A DNA stretch of 64,000 nt from Eubacteriales bacterium (GCA_030524545.1 JAUNGM010000006.1:1-64000), one strand, 5' to 3'; positions 1 through 8,523 are shown, numbered from the stretch's first letter. Program-made: numbers and translations. The notes: generated by a model not told the origin, from the sequence alone.

Positions 1-1608
1 GTGACACCGACACCGGGAACGGAAGTTACACCAGCGCCTGGAATCGAGGTAACACCAACGCCCGGAACAGACGTGACACCAACTCCGGAACCTACGGCAA
101 CACCGTCTCCTGCTCCGACGGATGAGCTGCTTACGGAGAAGACCCGAGAAGTGATAGCCGATATCAATGCTCTGGCTAAGGTAGAGATTACTCTGGAACA
201 TGAAGCCAGGATTCAGTCAATCCGTACAAAATATGAAGCTTTGACTGATGAAGAAAAGTCTATGGTAAGCAACTATGAGCTTTTGACCGGCTTTGAAGCC
301 AGAATTATGGAGCTGAAGGCAGCTGAATTTGATGATAAAGAAAAACCGGATGTCACAGACGGGTCATCTCCGACTGTGACAGATGTGAAGATTGGTACAC
401 CGGTATACTATACGAACATGGTATCCAATATTCACGCAGGGAAAGAATTTTATCTGGATACGCTGAAGAATGAATATCACCTGAGTTTTTCGGATGATTT
501 TGTTTCAGTGATGGATTCTATAGAACAGGAATATAAGAACAAGAATAAATTGACAGATTCCAGTGACAGCCGTACAGATCATGTAACGACTTCCGCGGAT
601 TCTCTTCTGGTAAGAAACTGGCAGGATATTATTGCTGTTTATGTATATGAGAAGAGCCAGGAAGGCAAGGAGGCATTTACACTGGATGCTTCCAGCAAGG
701 ATGATCTGGCAGCGATTTTTGAGGAACTGAACCCGGTTGTCAGGGACAAGCAGAATATCACGCATGTTTCCTATGGTAACCGGCACATTAACTATTACAT
801 TAAGAAGAATAAGATTGCCAGGGAAGACAGGGAACTTCTGAAAAAATATGTAGAGACCGACTGCAAGATCCTCTGCGCAACAGTTACCGCAGCTAAGGGA
901 TTTGTACGTCAGAGTGTGGGAGATGATGTATCAGAGGAGCGTGTAAATGTTATTGCGGCTGCGTATTCCCTGGTCGGAAAGGTAGGATACTTCTGGGGCG
1001 GTAAATCCACTGTTTTCGGGGATGATCCTTCCTGGGGAACTGCTGAACGGGTAACTGCTGCAGGCAGTAACAGTACAGGGACTGTTCGCGCGTATGGCCT
1101 GGACTGCAGCGGTTTTGTTACGTGGGCAGTGGTGAATGGATATCATGACACTTCCATGCAGTCGGCTATTGGAGACGGTACTTCTGATCAATGGTTCAAG
1201 GCTCAGGTGGTCAGTGAGCAGAAGGCCCAGCCCGGAGATCTTGTTTTTCAGCGTGGCCCGGAGGCCGGATCAGACAATCATGTCGGTATTCTCTGCGGAA
1301 AGACGGATTCCGGAGACTGGATCGCGGTTCATTGCTCCTCCAGCAAGAATGGGGTTACCGTAGGTGAGGCCTACGGTGCAAGTTTCCGATATATCCGGCA
1401 GCCGTCTTTCTACCCGAGTGAGGCAGAAGTGAAAGCAATGGAAGAAAATGGCATTACTTCCGACGAAACAGAGGTTATGGTAGGAAATACTCTTCAGGAT
1501 ATTATCAAAAAGAACAACTTTACATCTAAAGATGACGATAAAGACGTAACAATCATGGATAACGTATTTGCTGATAAGGATGATATAGAAGTATTTATAG
1601 GCAGCTAA
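1..1608 (+). CDS. NlpC/P60-type cell-wall hydrolase, start outside window
   Basis: The frame is open at the left edge, so the true start is probably upstream; 535 codons are visible. Residues 1-40 are a Thr/Pro-rich spacer of 8-residue repeats (TPTPGTEV type). Residues about 45-105 form a charged helical domain common in Firmicute surface proteins. The C-terminal part, about 310-475, is an NlpC/P60 papain-like fold with Cys369 in DCSGF, His427 in DNHVGI and His444 in AVHCS as the likely catalytic triad. Family members cleave peptidoglycan stem peptides outside the cell. A Thr-Pro linker suggests an upstream secretion signal or anchor. An acidic tail of about 60 residues follows the catalytic domain. 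Family assignment is confident; the exact bond cleaved is unknown. Confidence 0.85.
   Translation: MTPTPGTEVTPAPGIEVTPTPGTDVTPTPEPTATPSPAPTDELLTEKTREVIADINALAKVEITLEHEARIQSIRTKYEALTDEEKSMVSNYELLTGFEARIMELKAAEFDDKEKPDVTDGSSPTVTDVKIGTPVYYTNMVSNIHAGKEFYLDTLKNEYHLSFSDDFVSVMDSIEQEYKNKNKLTDSSDSRTDHVTTSADSLLVRNWQDIIAVYVYEKSQEGKEAFTLDASSKDDLAAIFEELNPVVRDKQNITHVSYGNRHINYYIKKNKIAREDRELLKKYVETDCKILCATVTAAKGFVRQSVGDDVSEERVNVIAAAYSLVGKVGYFWGGKSTVFGDDPSWGTAERVTAAGSNSTGTVRAYGLDCSGFVTWAVVNGYHDTSMQSAIGDGTSDQWFKAQVVSEQKAQPGDLVFQRGPEAGSDNHVGILCGKTDSGDWIAVHCSSSKNGVTVGEAYGASFRYIRQPSFYPSEAEVKAMEENGITSDETEVMVGNTLQDIIKKNNFTSKDDDKDVTIMDNVFADKDDIEVFIGS
4..99 (+). repeat. 24-bp tandem repeat coding a TPTPGTEV-type linker
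   Basis: Three complete 24-bp units (4-27, 28-51, 52-75) and a degenerate fourth encode Thr-Pro-x-Pro-Gly-x-(Glu/Asp)-Val. This is a wall-spanning or spacer segment of the surface protein. The array probably extends beyond the window edge. Confidence 0.85.
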
Positions 1609-1619
1609 GATGAAAAGCG

Positions 1620-1712
1620 GTCTGACAGTCCGTTGGACTGTCAGACAGGCGTGCCTGGCAATAAAGAGAAGCCTGTGCCGATTCCGGGAGGAACCGGCAG
1701 GGGCTTCTTTGT
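1620..1712. terminator. Two hairpins between convergent genes
   Basis: A perfect 12-bp stem (1620-1631 with 1635-1646, 3-nt loop) is followed by a second hairpin. The second pairs AGAAGCC (1667-1673) with GGCTTCT (1702-1708), with an inner TGCCG/CGGCA pair. T-rich flanks lie on both sides of the second hairpin, so it can terminate the NlpC/P60 gene on the plus strand and pduL on the minus strand. Confidence 0.7.
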
Positions 1713-1715
1713 TGC

Positions 1716-2354
1716 TCAGCGGTGAATGCCGGAGAGAACTTCTTCAATCCATTTATCCGTATTATAATTGTCATCAAAGAGACGGACAATGACGCCGTAC
1801 GGTTCTGCATCGCTGGAAAAAGCATTGGCTTCATCGGTATCCACATGCATGGCAAGATGAAAGCTTCGATCCACACGTACAACTACGTCTGCATAGATCA
1901 GGGCACGTCCATAACTTTTGGTCAGGACGAAAACTTCATCATTATCGCGTACGCGGAGAGACCAGGCATCTTCCGGTGTCATATGAATATGACGTTTGGC
2001 AACGATTACGCCTTTTGGAATTTCCAGTTGTCCCATCGGGCCAAGGAGCGTACAGCCGGGAGTGCCATCCGTATCGCCGGACTGACGGATGATTCCGGGA
2101 ATACCTAGCTTTCTGGTGTCTGTAAGAGATACTTCCACCTGGGTTTCTTTACGGAAAGGGCCGAGAATGGCCATGTTTTCAAACTGACCGGAAGGCCCCC
2201 TGACAGTGATGCGTTCCTGACAGAGATATTGTCCCGGCTGGCTCAGTTCCTTTACATAGTGAAGTTCTGTCCCTTTGCCAAACAGCTTTTCAAAATCTTC
2301 TCTGGAAACGTGGATATGTCTCGCAGAGGTTTCAATAGGGATTTTTACACTCAT
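1716..2354 (-). CDS. pduL: PduL-type phosphate acyltransferase
   Basis: 212 residues matching PduL, the zinc-dependent phosphotransacylase that interconverts acyl-CoA and acyl phosphate. Visible family motifs are SARHIHVS (His13, His15), AKRHIHMT, and the C-terminal HLAMHVDTDEANA, which supply the metal ligands of two related beta-barrel halves. There is no N-terminal extension before the first motif. BMC-targeted PduL proteins usually carry an encapsulation peptide there, so this copy is more likely cytosolic and takes the Pta role in acetate formation. The ATG is preceded by AGGAGGA. It is monocistronic and divergent from the next gene. Propionyl-CoA versus acetyl-CoA preference cannot be read from the sequence. 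Confidence 0.92.
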   Translation of the reverse strand: MSVKIPIETSARHIHVSREDFEKLFGKGTELHYVKELSQPGQYLCQERITVRGPSGQFENMAILGPFRKETQVEVSLTDTRKLGIPGIIRQSGDTDGTPGCTLLGPMGQLEIPKGVIVAKRHIHMTPEDAWSLRVRDNDEVFVLTKSYGRALIYADVVVRVDRSFHLAMHVDTDEANAFSSDAEPYGVIVRLFDDNYNTDKWIEEVLSGIHR

Positions 2355-2384
2355 AGTTTCCTCCTGTGTTGAACAATCTTTTTT

Positions 2385-2413
2385 AGTTTAACTCCTGCGG
2401 AGTAAAATGGCAA
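2385..2413 (-). promoter_or_regulatory. Promoter of pduL
   Basis: Read on the minus strand: TTGCCA (2408-2413), 17-nt spacer, TAAACT (2385-2390), about 30 nt before the pduL start. A moderate match to the vegetative consensus. Confidence 0.5.
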
Positions 2414-2449
2414 TCTTTTTCTTTGGAGAAAAGAGGGAAACTCAATTAT

Positions 2450-2478
2450 TTGCAAATGAGACGTGAATCATATATAAT
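2450..2478 (+). promoter_or_regulatory. Promoter of the transglutaminase-like gene
   Basis: TTGCAA (2450-2455), 17-nt spacer, TATAAT (2473-2478). It lies 52 nt before the ATG at 2530 and back to back with the pduL promoter. Confidence 0.7.
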
Positions 2479-2529
2479 GGTCAGATAGACAGAGAATAAC
2501 ATTGACGAGAAATCCAAAAGGAGAGATGG

Positions 2530-3768
2530 ATGAAAAAAAGAAAATTTTCATGGATGATCTGCCTGTTTCTTCTGGTGCTGTTTACAGGAGTGTATTTTTC
2601 AGCACATAGGGTTCATACTACGGAAAAAAAATCTCCGGTGACTGAGGTGGGTGAACTGTTTCGGTCCGCAAAAGGTTTTCTGTCGGGAGAGCCGCAGGAA
2701 GTACGGGAACTTCGTGAACAGGAGGTTGCCGAGACAGATGAGGGACATCAGGAATATTATTTCCGGCTTCTGGGGGAAGAGGAGCGCCGGGGTTACAGAG
2801 AAATGCTGAATGGAATCCGGGCCGGACAGGAGGAGTTTTACCTGACGATTTCCCAGGATGCTCAGGTGGATAAAGTCTATCATGCTCTTTTAAAAGACCA
2901 TCCGGAGCTTTATTGGGTGCATAATAGAAAACAGGTATATAAAACAACCTACGAAGGGAGCGATTATTGCCTTTTTTCTCCGGGTTATTCCTATACGGAA
3001 GAGGAAAAGCAGCAGATCGAACAGTCTCTGGATGAAGCATGGCAGGAGGTGAATGCCCTGGTGCCGGAGGGTGCGGATGATTATGAGATTGTGAAGACGG
3101 TCTATACGTATCTCATTGACTCTGTAGAATATGTACTGTCAGATGATGACCAGAGTATTGCAGGAGTCTTTTGGAAAAAGAGTGCAGTCTGTGCGGGCTA
3201 TGCAGGGGCTACCCAGTATCTGCTGGAGCGATTTGGGATTCCCTGTATTTATGTAGACGGAAGTGCCGAGGGAAGTACGGAGGGACATGCGTGGAATATT
3301 GTTCAGCTTGACGGAATGTATTATTATGTGGATACTACAAATGGAGACCAGCCGCAGTTCCTGGAGGGCGATGCCGTACAGATGGCAGAACATAAGACAA
3401 CGATCTATGATTATCTGTGCCCGTTTCCGGAGGAATATGAGATGACTTATACGCCCTCAGAGGAGTTTCCGGTGCCGGAATGTACAGCTGTGGATAAGAA
3501 TTTCTATGTATTGAACCAGGGGTGCTTTGACAGCTATGACTGGCAGTCTATCTATGAATATTGTCTGATGAGGCTGAATTACGGCGCGGCAGTGGTACGA
3601 TTTAAGTTCAGCAATCAGGCTGCTTTCGATGCTGCGTATACAGACTGGGTACAGGGGAATGGAATTCAGGAGGTTGCAAAATACTATATGGACCTGTATG
3701 GATTAAATGAAGTGGAATATCATTATGGTGTTCTTGATCATATGAAGACAATTTATTTTATGTTTTAA
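2530..3768 (+). CDS. Membrane-anchored or secreted transglutaminase-like protein
   Basis: 412 residues. Residues 5-25 are a hydrophobic signal or anchor segment after a Lys/Arg-rich start. The core, about 180-275, carries the transglutaminase-like triad: Cys221 in SAVCAGYA, His253 in EGHAWN and Asp268 in YYYVDTT. Proteins with this fold act as extracellular peptidases or amidases in bacteria; real crosslinking is rare. The region from 290 on has no recognised domain. The start is fixed by GGAGAG nine bases before the ATG and by the promoter upstream. A membrane protein gene follows 32 bases later, so the two may be cotranscribed. Substrate unknown. Confidence 0.8.
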   Translation: MKKRKFSWMICLFLLVLFTGVYFSAHRVHTTEKKSPVTEVGELFRSAKGFLSGEPQEVRELREQEVAETDEGHQEYYFRLLGEEERRGYREMLNGIRAGQEEFYLTISQDAQVDKVYHALLKDHPELYWVHNRKQVYKTTYEGSDYCLFSPGYSYTEEEKQQIEQSLDEAWQEVNALVPEGADDYEIVKTVYTYLIDSVEYVLSDDDQSIAGVFWKKSAVCAGYAGATQYLLERFGIPCIYVDGSAEGSTEGHAWNIVQLDGMYYYVDTTNGDQPQFLEGDAVQMAEHKTTIYDYLCPFPEEYEMTYTPSEEFPVPECTAVDKNFYVLNQGCFDSYDWQSIYEYCLMRLNYGAAVVRFKFSNQAAFDAAYTDWVQGNGIQEVAKYYMDLYGLNEVEYHYGVLDHMKTIYFMF

Positions 3769-3800
3769 CAGACTGTTGATGGACTGTGCGAGGAGGAAAA

Positions 3801-4598
3801 ATGGCAGAGATAACTGAGATACTGATAAGGATTTTGAATATTATTGAGAGAGTCAGCACGTCAGAAGAGATTCCGGCTGTGGTGATGGGGATTTTTGGTG
3901 TGGTAATGGTATTTGGAACTCTCAATTGCGTGCTGGGCTACCGGCTTCTGCGGTTCTGGGTAATGCTGTTTGGTTTTGCGGCAGGTGCTTTTGCAGGGCT
4001 GTTTGTGGTCAGAAGCATGGGAGTTGAGGATAAGACGATTTACCTGGCGGCTATGGTAGGTTTAGGCGTTGCTGTAGGTATCGTTGCATTTTTGATCTAT
4101 AAGTTGGGCATTTTTATTCTGGGAGCAGGTATTGCATGGACATTGAGTATTTATATCCTGCACCCCACCACTTCTTTTGTTTTCTTTGTGTGCATTCTCC
4201 TTGGAGTGGCTGTGGGTACACTTGCCGTTCGTTTTGCCAGAGAGGTGATCATTGTAGGAACGAGTCTTCTTGGAGGAGTTATGGCAGGATTTTCTCTTTC
4301 CAGGCTGGGAGGGCTTGCGGAAATTCCCTATGGAATTGCTATGAGCGTGGGCTTTGCACTTCTGGGACTTTTGGTCCAGTTTGCAACCAACAAGGGGAAA
4401 GAGGAAGACGGGGATGACGAAAAGGAGGAGCGTAAAGGACGGCAAAGCGCTGCATACGGAGAAGATGCTGAATTGGAGGATGAGCTTTACGATAATTATG
4501 AGGATGATTATGAAGAAGAGGTACCGGTCAGAAGGAGAAAAGCAAATGTACCGGATGTGAAGCTGGAGGACCGTGCAAAAAGACAACACAGACGCTGA
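3801..4598 (+). CDS. Polytopic membrane protein with charged cytoplasmic tail (TMEM198/DUF4203-like)
   Basis: The start is placed at the ATG at 3801 because AGGAGG ends four bases before it; a GTG at 3786 in the same frame is less likely. 265 residues. About seven hydrophobic, Gly-rich helices fill residues 20-195. A long Asp/Glu-rich and then Lys/Arg-rich tail follows, including runs such as DELYDNYEDDYEEE. The pattern resembles the TMEM198/DUF4203 family, whose role in bacteria is not established. The 17-nt gap to ybaK suggests cotranscription. Confidence 0.65.
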   Translation: MAEITEILIRILNIIERVSTSEEIPAVVMGIFGVVMVFGTLNCVLGYRLLRFWVMLFGFAAGAFAGLFVVRSMGVEDKTIYLAAMVGLGVAVGIVAFLIYKLGIFILGAGIAWTLSIYILHPTTSFVFFVCILLGVAVGTLAVRFAREVIIVGTSLLGGVMAGFSLSRLGGLAEIPYGIAMSVGFALLGLLVQFATNKGKEEDGDDEKEERKGRQSAAYGEDAELEDELYDNYEDDYEEEVPVRRRKANVPDVKLEDRAKRQHRR

Positions 4599-4615
4599 GA
4601 CCTGGGAGGAAGAAT

Positions 4616-5101
4616 ATGGCAAAAGAAGCAAAAACCAATGCAATGCGCCTTCTTGACAGACAGAAGGTGGTATACGAAACTCTGAAATATGAATGTGATG
4701 AATTTATTGATGGGATACATAGTGCGGATCTGACAGGCGCCCCTTATGAGCAGTCCTTTAAGACCCTTGTAATGGAGGGGAAAAGCGGCGGATACTATGT
4801 GTTTGTAGTTCCCATTGAAAAAGAAGTTGACCGGAAAGCGGCTGCAAAAGCAGTCAATGAAAAAGCAGTAGATATGATCCATGTAAAGGACATTCTGAAA
4901 ATCACGGGCTATGTCCGCGGCGGGTGCAGTCCGATTGGCATGAAAAAGGCTTATCCTACGGTCTTTGACAGTTCGGCAGGAAATTTTAAAGAGATTTATG
5001 TGAGCGGCGGACGAATCGGCCTGACTCTGAAGGTTCCGCTGGATGCCCTGTTAAAAGTGACGGGCGGGAAACTGGCGGATATTACAATGAAAGATGTGTG
5101 A
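4616..5101 (+). CDS. ybaK: YbaK/EbsC-type Cys-tRNA(Pro) deacylase
   Basis: 161 residues, full length for the YbaK family, which hydrolyses Cys-tRNA(Pro) mischarged by prolyl-tRNA synthetase. Family features include a central beta segment with YYVFVVPIEKEVD, a conserved lysine in DILKITGYVRGGCSPIGM, and the Gly-rich GGRIGLTLKVPLDALL near the end. The ATG follows GGGAGGA. The 136-bp repeat begins 22 bases after the stop codon. Confidence 0.92.
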   Translation: MAKEAKTNAMRLLDRQKVVYETLKYECDEFIDGIHSADLTGAPYEQSFKTLVMEGKSGGYYVFVVPIEKEVDRKAAAKAVNEKAVDMIHVKDILKITGYVRGGCSPIGMKKAYPTVFDSSAGNFKEIYVSGGRIGLTLKVPLDALLKVTGGKLADITMKDV

Positions 5102-5123
5102 AACTGCCTGGGTGTTTATGGTA

Positions 5124-5259
5124 AGTCAAATACCCCGATGCGAGCATACGGGGCATCAAACTTGTAGCGATGCAAGCATCGGGGTATTAGACCCTCGCGG
5201 CAGTCGCCAAATGGACATGCAAGCATGTCCGCTTGGCTCGTTGCTCGCGGGAATAAAAA
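5124..5259 (+). repeat. 136-bp hairpin-rich repeat, copy 1
   Basis: Identical except for one base to the reverse complement of 49600-49735. Three nested palindromes are visible: CCCCGATGC-GA-GCAT-A-CGGGG (5133-5153), the long pair ATACCCCGATGC/GCATCGGGGTAT (5130-5141 with 5176-5187), and GGACATGC-AA-GCATGTCC (5213-5230). Hairpin apices read GCAAGC or GCGAGC. The copy starts 22 bases after the ybaK stop and runs into a terminator. It has no plausible coding role. Confidence 0.95.
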
Positions 5260-5302
5260 GGAATACGATCCGGAAAGAAAATCCCGAACCGTATTCCTTT
5301 TT
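5255..5302. terminator. Bidirectional terminator ybaK / ABC-F
   Basis: AAAAAGGAATACG (5255-5267) pairs with CGTATTCCTTTTT (5290-5302). A/T tracts on both sides allow use from either strand between these convergent genes. Confidence 0.85.
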
Positions 5303-5308
5303 CGTTGC

Positions 5309-6949
5309 TTAGTTATCGTTTTCGTCAGATTCGTTCATTTTGTAAACATGACGTTTCTTGGCCATTTCATCACTTGCAAGATATTCATCATAGGTAGTGA
5401 TCTTGTCAACCAGAGTTCCGTTCGGAAGAATCTCCATGATGCGGTTCGCAGTGGTCTGCACAAACTGATGGTCATGGGAGGTGAACAGGATGACACCGGG
5501 GAATTTAATCAGGCCGTTATTCAATGCAGTGATGGACTCCATATCCAGGTGGTTGGTAGGCTCATCCAGAAGCAGGATGTTAGCGCCGGAAATCATCATC
5601 TTGGAAAGGAGGCACCGTACCTTCTCACCACCGGAAAGAACTCTTACGCGTTTTATGCCGTCTTCACCGGGGAAGAGCATACGTCCAAGGAATCCACGAA
5701 CATAAGTGGCATCCTTAATCTCGGAATACTGAGTCAGCCAGTCTGTAATCGTCAGGTCATTGTCGAACTCCTGGGTATTGTCCTTAGGAAAATATGCCTG
5801 GGAGGTAGTAACTCCCCATTTGTAATTTCCTTCATCCGGTTCCATTTCACCCATCAGAATCTTGAAGAAGGTGGTAGTAGCCTGTTCGTTAGCGCCTACG
5901 AATGCAACCTTGTCATCATGTCCCAGCGTAAAGGAAATGTTGTCCAGAATCTTTACGCCGTCGATGGTTTTGGAAAGATTTTCTACCATCAGTACCTCAT
6001 TGCCGATTTCACGGTTGGGGCGGAAATCAATATATGGATATTTACGGCTGGATGGGCGCATATCATCCAACTGGATTTTTTCGAGAGCACGCTTACGGGA
6101 GGTTGCCTGCTTGGATTTGGAAGCGTTGGCGCTGAAACGGGAGATGAACTCCTGCAGCTCTTTGATCTTCTCTTCTTTTTTCTTATTGGCTTCTTTCATC
6201 TGCTTGATCAGAAGCTGGCTGGATTCGAACCAGAAATCGTAGTTACCTGCATATAGCTGGATCTTGCCGTAATCAATATCCGCGGTATGAGTGCAGACTT
6301 TGTTCAGGAAGTAACGGTCATGGGAGACTACGATCACAGTATTGTCAAAGTTGATCAGGAATTCCTCCAGCCATTCAATAGCGGGAAGATCCAGATGGTT
6401 GGTCGGCTCGTCCAGAAGAAGGATATCCGGATTGCCGAACAGAGCCTGTGCAAGAAGCACTTTCACTTTCTGGCTTCCGGTAAGGTCTGCCATCTGGGAA
6501 TAGTGAAATTCTGTTTCAATACCAAGGCCGTTCAAAAGGGTGGCGGCATCGGATTCGGCCTCCCAGCCGTTCATCTCGGCAAACTCACCTTCAAGCTCAC
6601 TGGCACGTATGCCGTCTTCATCGGTGAAATCCTCTTTTGCATAGATGGCGTCTTTTTCTTTCATAATTTCATAAAGTCTGGCATTACCCATGATCACGGT
6701 ATCCAGAACAGGATAAGCATCATATTTAAAGTGATCCTGCTGCAGGAAGGAAAGACGCTGTCCCGGTGTAATGACTACATCACCCTTGGTTGGTTCAAGC
6801 TGTCCGGAAAGGATTTTTAAAAAGGTGGATTTTCCTGCTCCATTGGCTCCGATGAGTCCGTAGCAGTTACCTTCTGTAAATTTGATGTTGACATCTTCGA
6901 ATAAGGCTTTTTTGCCTACACGCAGTGTAATATTATTTGCTGAAATCAT
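5309..6949 (-). CDS. ABC-F ATPase, YbiT-like, with degenerate second Walker A
   Basis: 546 residues with two ABC cassettes and no membrane segment, as in ribosome-associated ABC-F translation factors. Cassette 1: Walker A GANGAGKST near residue 35, Walker B LLLDEPTNHLD near 185, and an LTGSQK signature. A Lys/Glu-rich coiled linker occupies about 245-305. Cassette 2 has a good LSGGEK signature and LLLDEPTNHLD. Its P-loop, however, reads GANEQATTT, with Thr358 where lysine is expected (codons checked on the minus strand). Closest in feel to Firmicute YbiT/YkpA proteins, whose second P-loop is already unusual. Probably a translation factor; a resistance role is possible but nothing shows it. 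The ATG follows AAAAGAGG. Confidence 0.9.
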   Translation of the reverse strand: MISANNITLRVGKKALFEDVNIKFTEGNCYGLIGANGAGKSTFLKILSGQLEPTKGDVVITPGQRLSFLQQDHFKYDAYPVLDTVIMGNARLYEIMKEKDAIYAKEDFTDEDGIRASELEGEFAEMNGWEAESDAATLLNGLGIETEFHYSQMADLTGSQKVKVLLAQALFGNPDILLLDEPTNHLDLPAIEWLEEFLINFDNTVIVVSHDRYFLNKVCTHTADIDYGKIQLYAGNYDFWFESSQLLIKQMKEANKKKEEKIKELQEFISRFSANASKSKQATSRKRALEKIQLDDMRPSSRKYPYIDFRPNREIGNEVLMVENLSKTIDGVKILDNISFTLGHDDKVAFVGANEQATTTFFKILMGEMEPDEGNYKWGVTTSQAYFPKDNTQEFDNDLTITDWLTQYSEIKDATYVRGFLGRMLFPGEDGIKRVRVLSGGEKVRCLLSKMMISGANILLLDEPTNHLDMESITALNNGLIKFPGVILFTSHDHQFVQTTANRIMEILPNGTLVDKITTYDEYLASDEMAKKRHVYKMNESDENDN

Positions 6950-7138
6950 AAGGTACCTCTTTTCCTGGTTTTGGGTATCTGTACCGATATCGGACAGACA
7001 CGGTTATGGTTTCTTCCTATTTATATGTCAATGGCATTGTCAGCCGATTTCCATTGTACCGTAAAATATGGATTTTGCAAGAGGTATTTTGGATTTCTTT
7101 TTGAATCTGCGGTTTTTTTAGAGAAAAAGTGCATTTCC

Positions 7139-7167
7139 TTGAAATAAGGATGGGTTACTGCTATAAT
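7139..7167 (+). promoter_or_regulatory. Promoter of aroK
   Basis: TTGAAA (7139-7144), 17-nt spacer, TATAAT (7162-7167). It supports transcription starting upstream of the ATG at 7249. Confidence 0.7.
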
Positions 7168-7248
7168 TTCTGTGGAAAAAGCAGGCAGTCAGGGGTGAAG
7201 CCCGTTTCTGCCGGAAAGACTGAAAATGAAGAGAAAGAGGTTCAAAAG

Positions 7249-7791
7249 ATGAGTGACAGAACAGACGTCAGGATTTCGGGGAATATTTTTTTGATTGGTT
7301 TTATGGGATGCGGCAAAAGTACGGTTTCCGAATATCTCTGTCGGAAATATGGTATGAAAAAAGTAGAGATGGATGAGCAGATTGAGAAAGATGAGGGCAA
7401 GACCATCCAGGAGATTTTTGCTGAGAATGGGGAAGAATACTTTCGGGAATTGGAAACGGCTCTTCTGAAACGTCTTCAGGCAAGTGACAACCTGGTTGTT
7501 TCCTGCGGGGGAGGGACGGCCATGAGAGCGTGTAATGTGCAGGAAATGAAGAAGCATGGAAAAATCGTGCTTCTCTCAGCTGCGCCTCAGACAGTATACG
7601 AGCGTGTACGCTATTCCCATGACCGTCCTTTGCTGGAAGGGAATATGAATGTGGAGTATATCAGTGCTCTGATGGAAAAAAGAAATCCGAAGTATCAGGC
7701 AGCTGCAGATGTGGTCATTGCAACAGATCACAAGTCAGCAGCAGAGATTTCAAAAGAAATCTTCAAAAAATTAGGATGTTGGGAAAATTAG
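7249..7791 (+). CDS. aroK: Shikimate kinase
   Basis: 180 residues from the ATG at 7249, which has GAAAGAGG eight bases upstream. The frame is open further back to 7129, but that extension would begin upstream of the promoter -35 box. Shows P-loop GFMGCGKST, the shikimate-binding Asp of VEMDEQIEKDEG, the Walker B-like SCGGGTA, and the lid arginines around YSHDRPLL. It phosphorylates shikimate for chorismate and aromatic amino acids. Monocistronic here, with no other aro genes in the window. Confidence 0.92.
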   Translation: MSDRTDVRISGNIFLIGFMGCGKSTVSEYLCRKYGMKKVEMDEQIEKDEGKTIQEIFAENGEEYFRELETALLKRLQASDNLVVSCGGGTAMRACNVQEMKKHGKIVLLSAAPQTVYERVRYSHDRPLLEGNMNVEYISALMEKRNPKYQAAADVVIATDHKSAAEISKEIFKKLGCWEN

Positions 7792-7909
7792 AAATATAAA
7801 AAGGCTCATTCCTGAAGATAATTGGAGAAAAATAATCGAGAATTAGTCTGCAAACATGTGTATTTTATGAAAATTTTTAGAATTTTTCAAAACTTGTTTC
7901 AAAGAGTTA

Positions 7910-7938
7910 TTGAATTTTTTGGAAAGTGTTGGTATAAT
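7910..7938 (+). promoter_or_regulatory. Promoter of the Rrf2 gene
   Basis: TTGAAT (7910-7915), 17-nt spacer, TATAAT (7933-7938) in an AT-rich spacer, 118 bases before the ATG. The long leader shows no clear riboswitch. Confidence 0.65.
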
Positions 7939-8055
7939 TTGTTTAATATAAAAATCTTAATGAAGTTAAAGATATGATAATTGCACAGTTTTTGAAAAAG
8001 TTCGTAATATTTGTAGCTGATTATTTTTACCACCGAAAAGGAGAGGGCACATTAC

Positions 8056-8466
8056 ATGTTTATCACAAGAGAATGCGATTATGCAGTGAGGGTTATCCGG
8101 GCCCTGGCTGGAGAAGAAAGAATGAGTGTCAGTGAAATCTGTGAGAGAGAGTCTATCACAGCTCCATTTGCATATAAAATACTGAAAAAACTGCAGAAAG
8201 CAAAAATTGTCCGGGGATATCGGGGGGTTCACGGAGGATATTCTCTGAATCAGGCTCTGGATCGGCTGACTTTGATGGATGTTTATACTGCAATTGATCC
8301 GGAGATGTTCATAATTGAATGTATGAATCCGGATTTTCATTGTATTCGTGACGGTCAGGACGGAATTTCCTGCAGAGTACATCATGAGCTGGCAGATATT
8401 CAGGCACAATTGTGTGAGATGCTGAGGAGGAAGCCTCTGAAGGATCTTGTAGAAGAACAGCAGTAA
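8056..8466 (+). CDS. Rrf2-family transcriptional regulator
   Basis: 136 residues. An N-terminal winged helix (residues 1-70) carries the Rrf2 signature YRGVHGGYSL. Three cysteines follow in the spacing IECMNPDFHC...ISC (about 95-112), the usual position of a [2Fe-2S] ligand set in IscR/NsrR-like members. It may therefore sense iron-sulfur status, redox state or NO. It sits directly upstream of PFOR, an iron-sulfur enzyme, and is separated from it by a terminator and a new promoter. Control of PFOR is a reasonable inference, not shown. Confidence 0.88.
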   Translation: MFITRECDYAVRVIRALAGEERMSVSEICERESITAPFAYKILKKLQKAKIVRGYRGVHGGYSLNQALDRLTLMDVYTAIDPEMFIIECMNPDFHCIRDGQDGISCRVHHELADIQAQLCEMLRRKPLKDLVEEQQ

Positions 8467-8485
8467 CCAAAAAAGAATGCAAAGA

Positions 8486-8523
8486 GGGAACTTGTCAGGA
8501 CAAAAATAGACAGGTTCCTTTTT
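8486..8523 (+). terminator. Rho-independent terminator after Rrf2 gene
   Basis: GGGAACTTGTC (8486-8496) pairs, with one mismatch, with GACAGGTTCC (8509-8518), followed by TTTTT. Confidence 0.8.

Noticed and set aside
6220-6240. tRNA T-arm-like GGATTCGAACC
   Set aside because: Lies inside the ABC-F coding sequence and no cloverleaf can be formed around it.
5225-6256. 343-codon plus-strand frame opposite the ABC-F gene
   Set aside because: Begins in the 136-bp repeat and terminator and reads antisense to a clear ABC-F protein.
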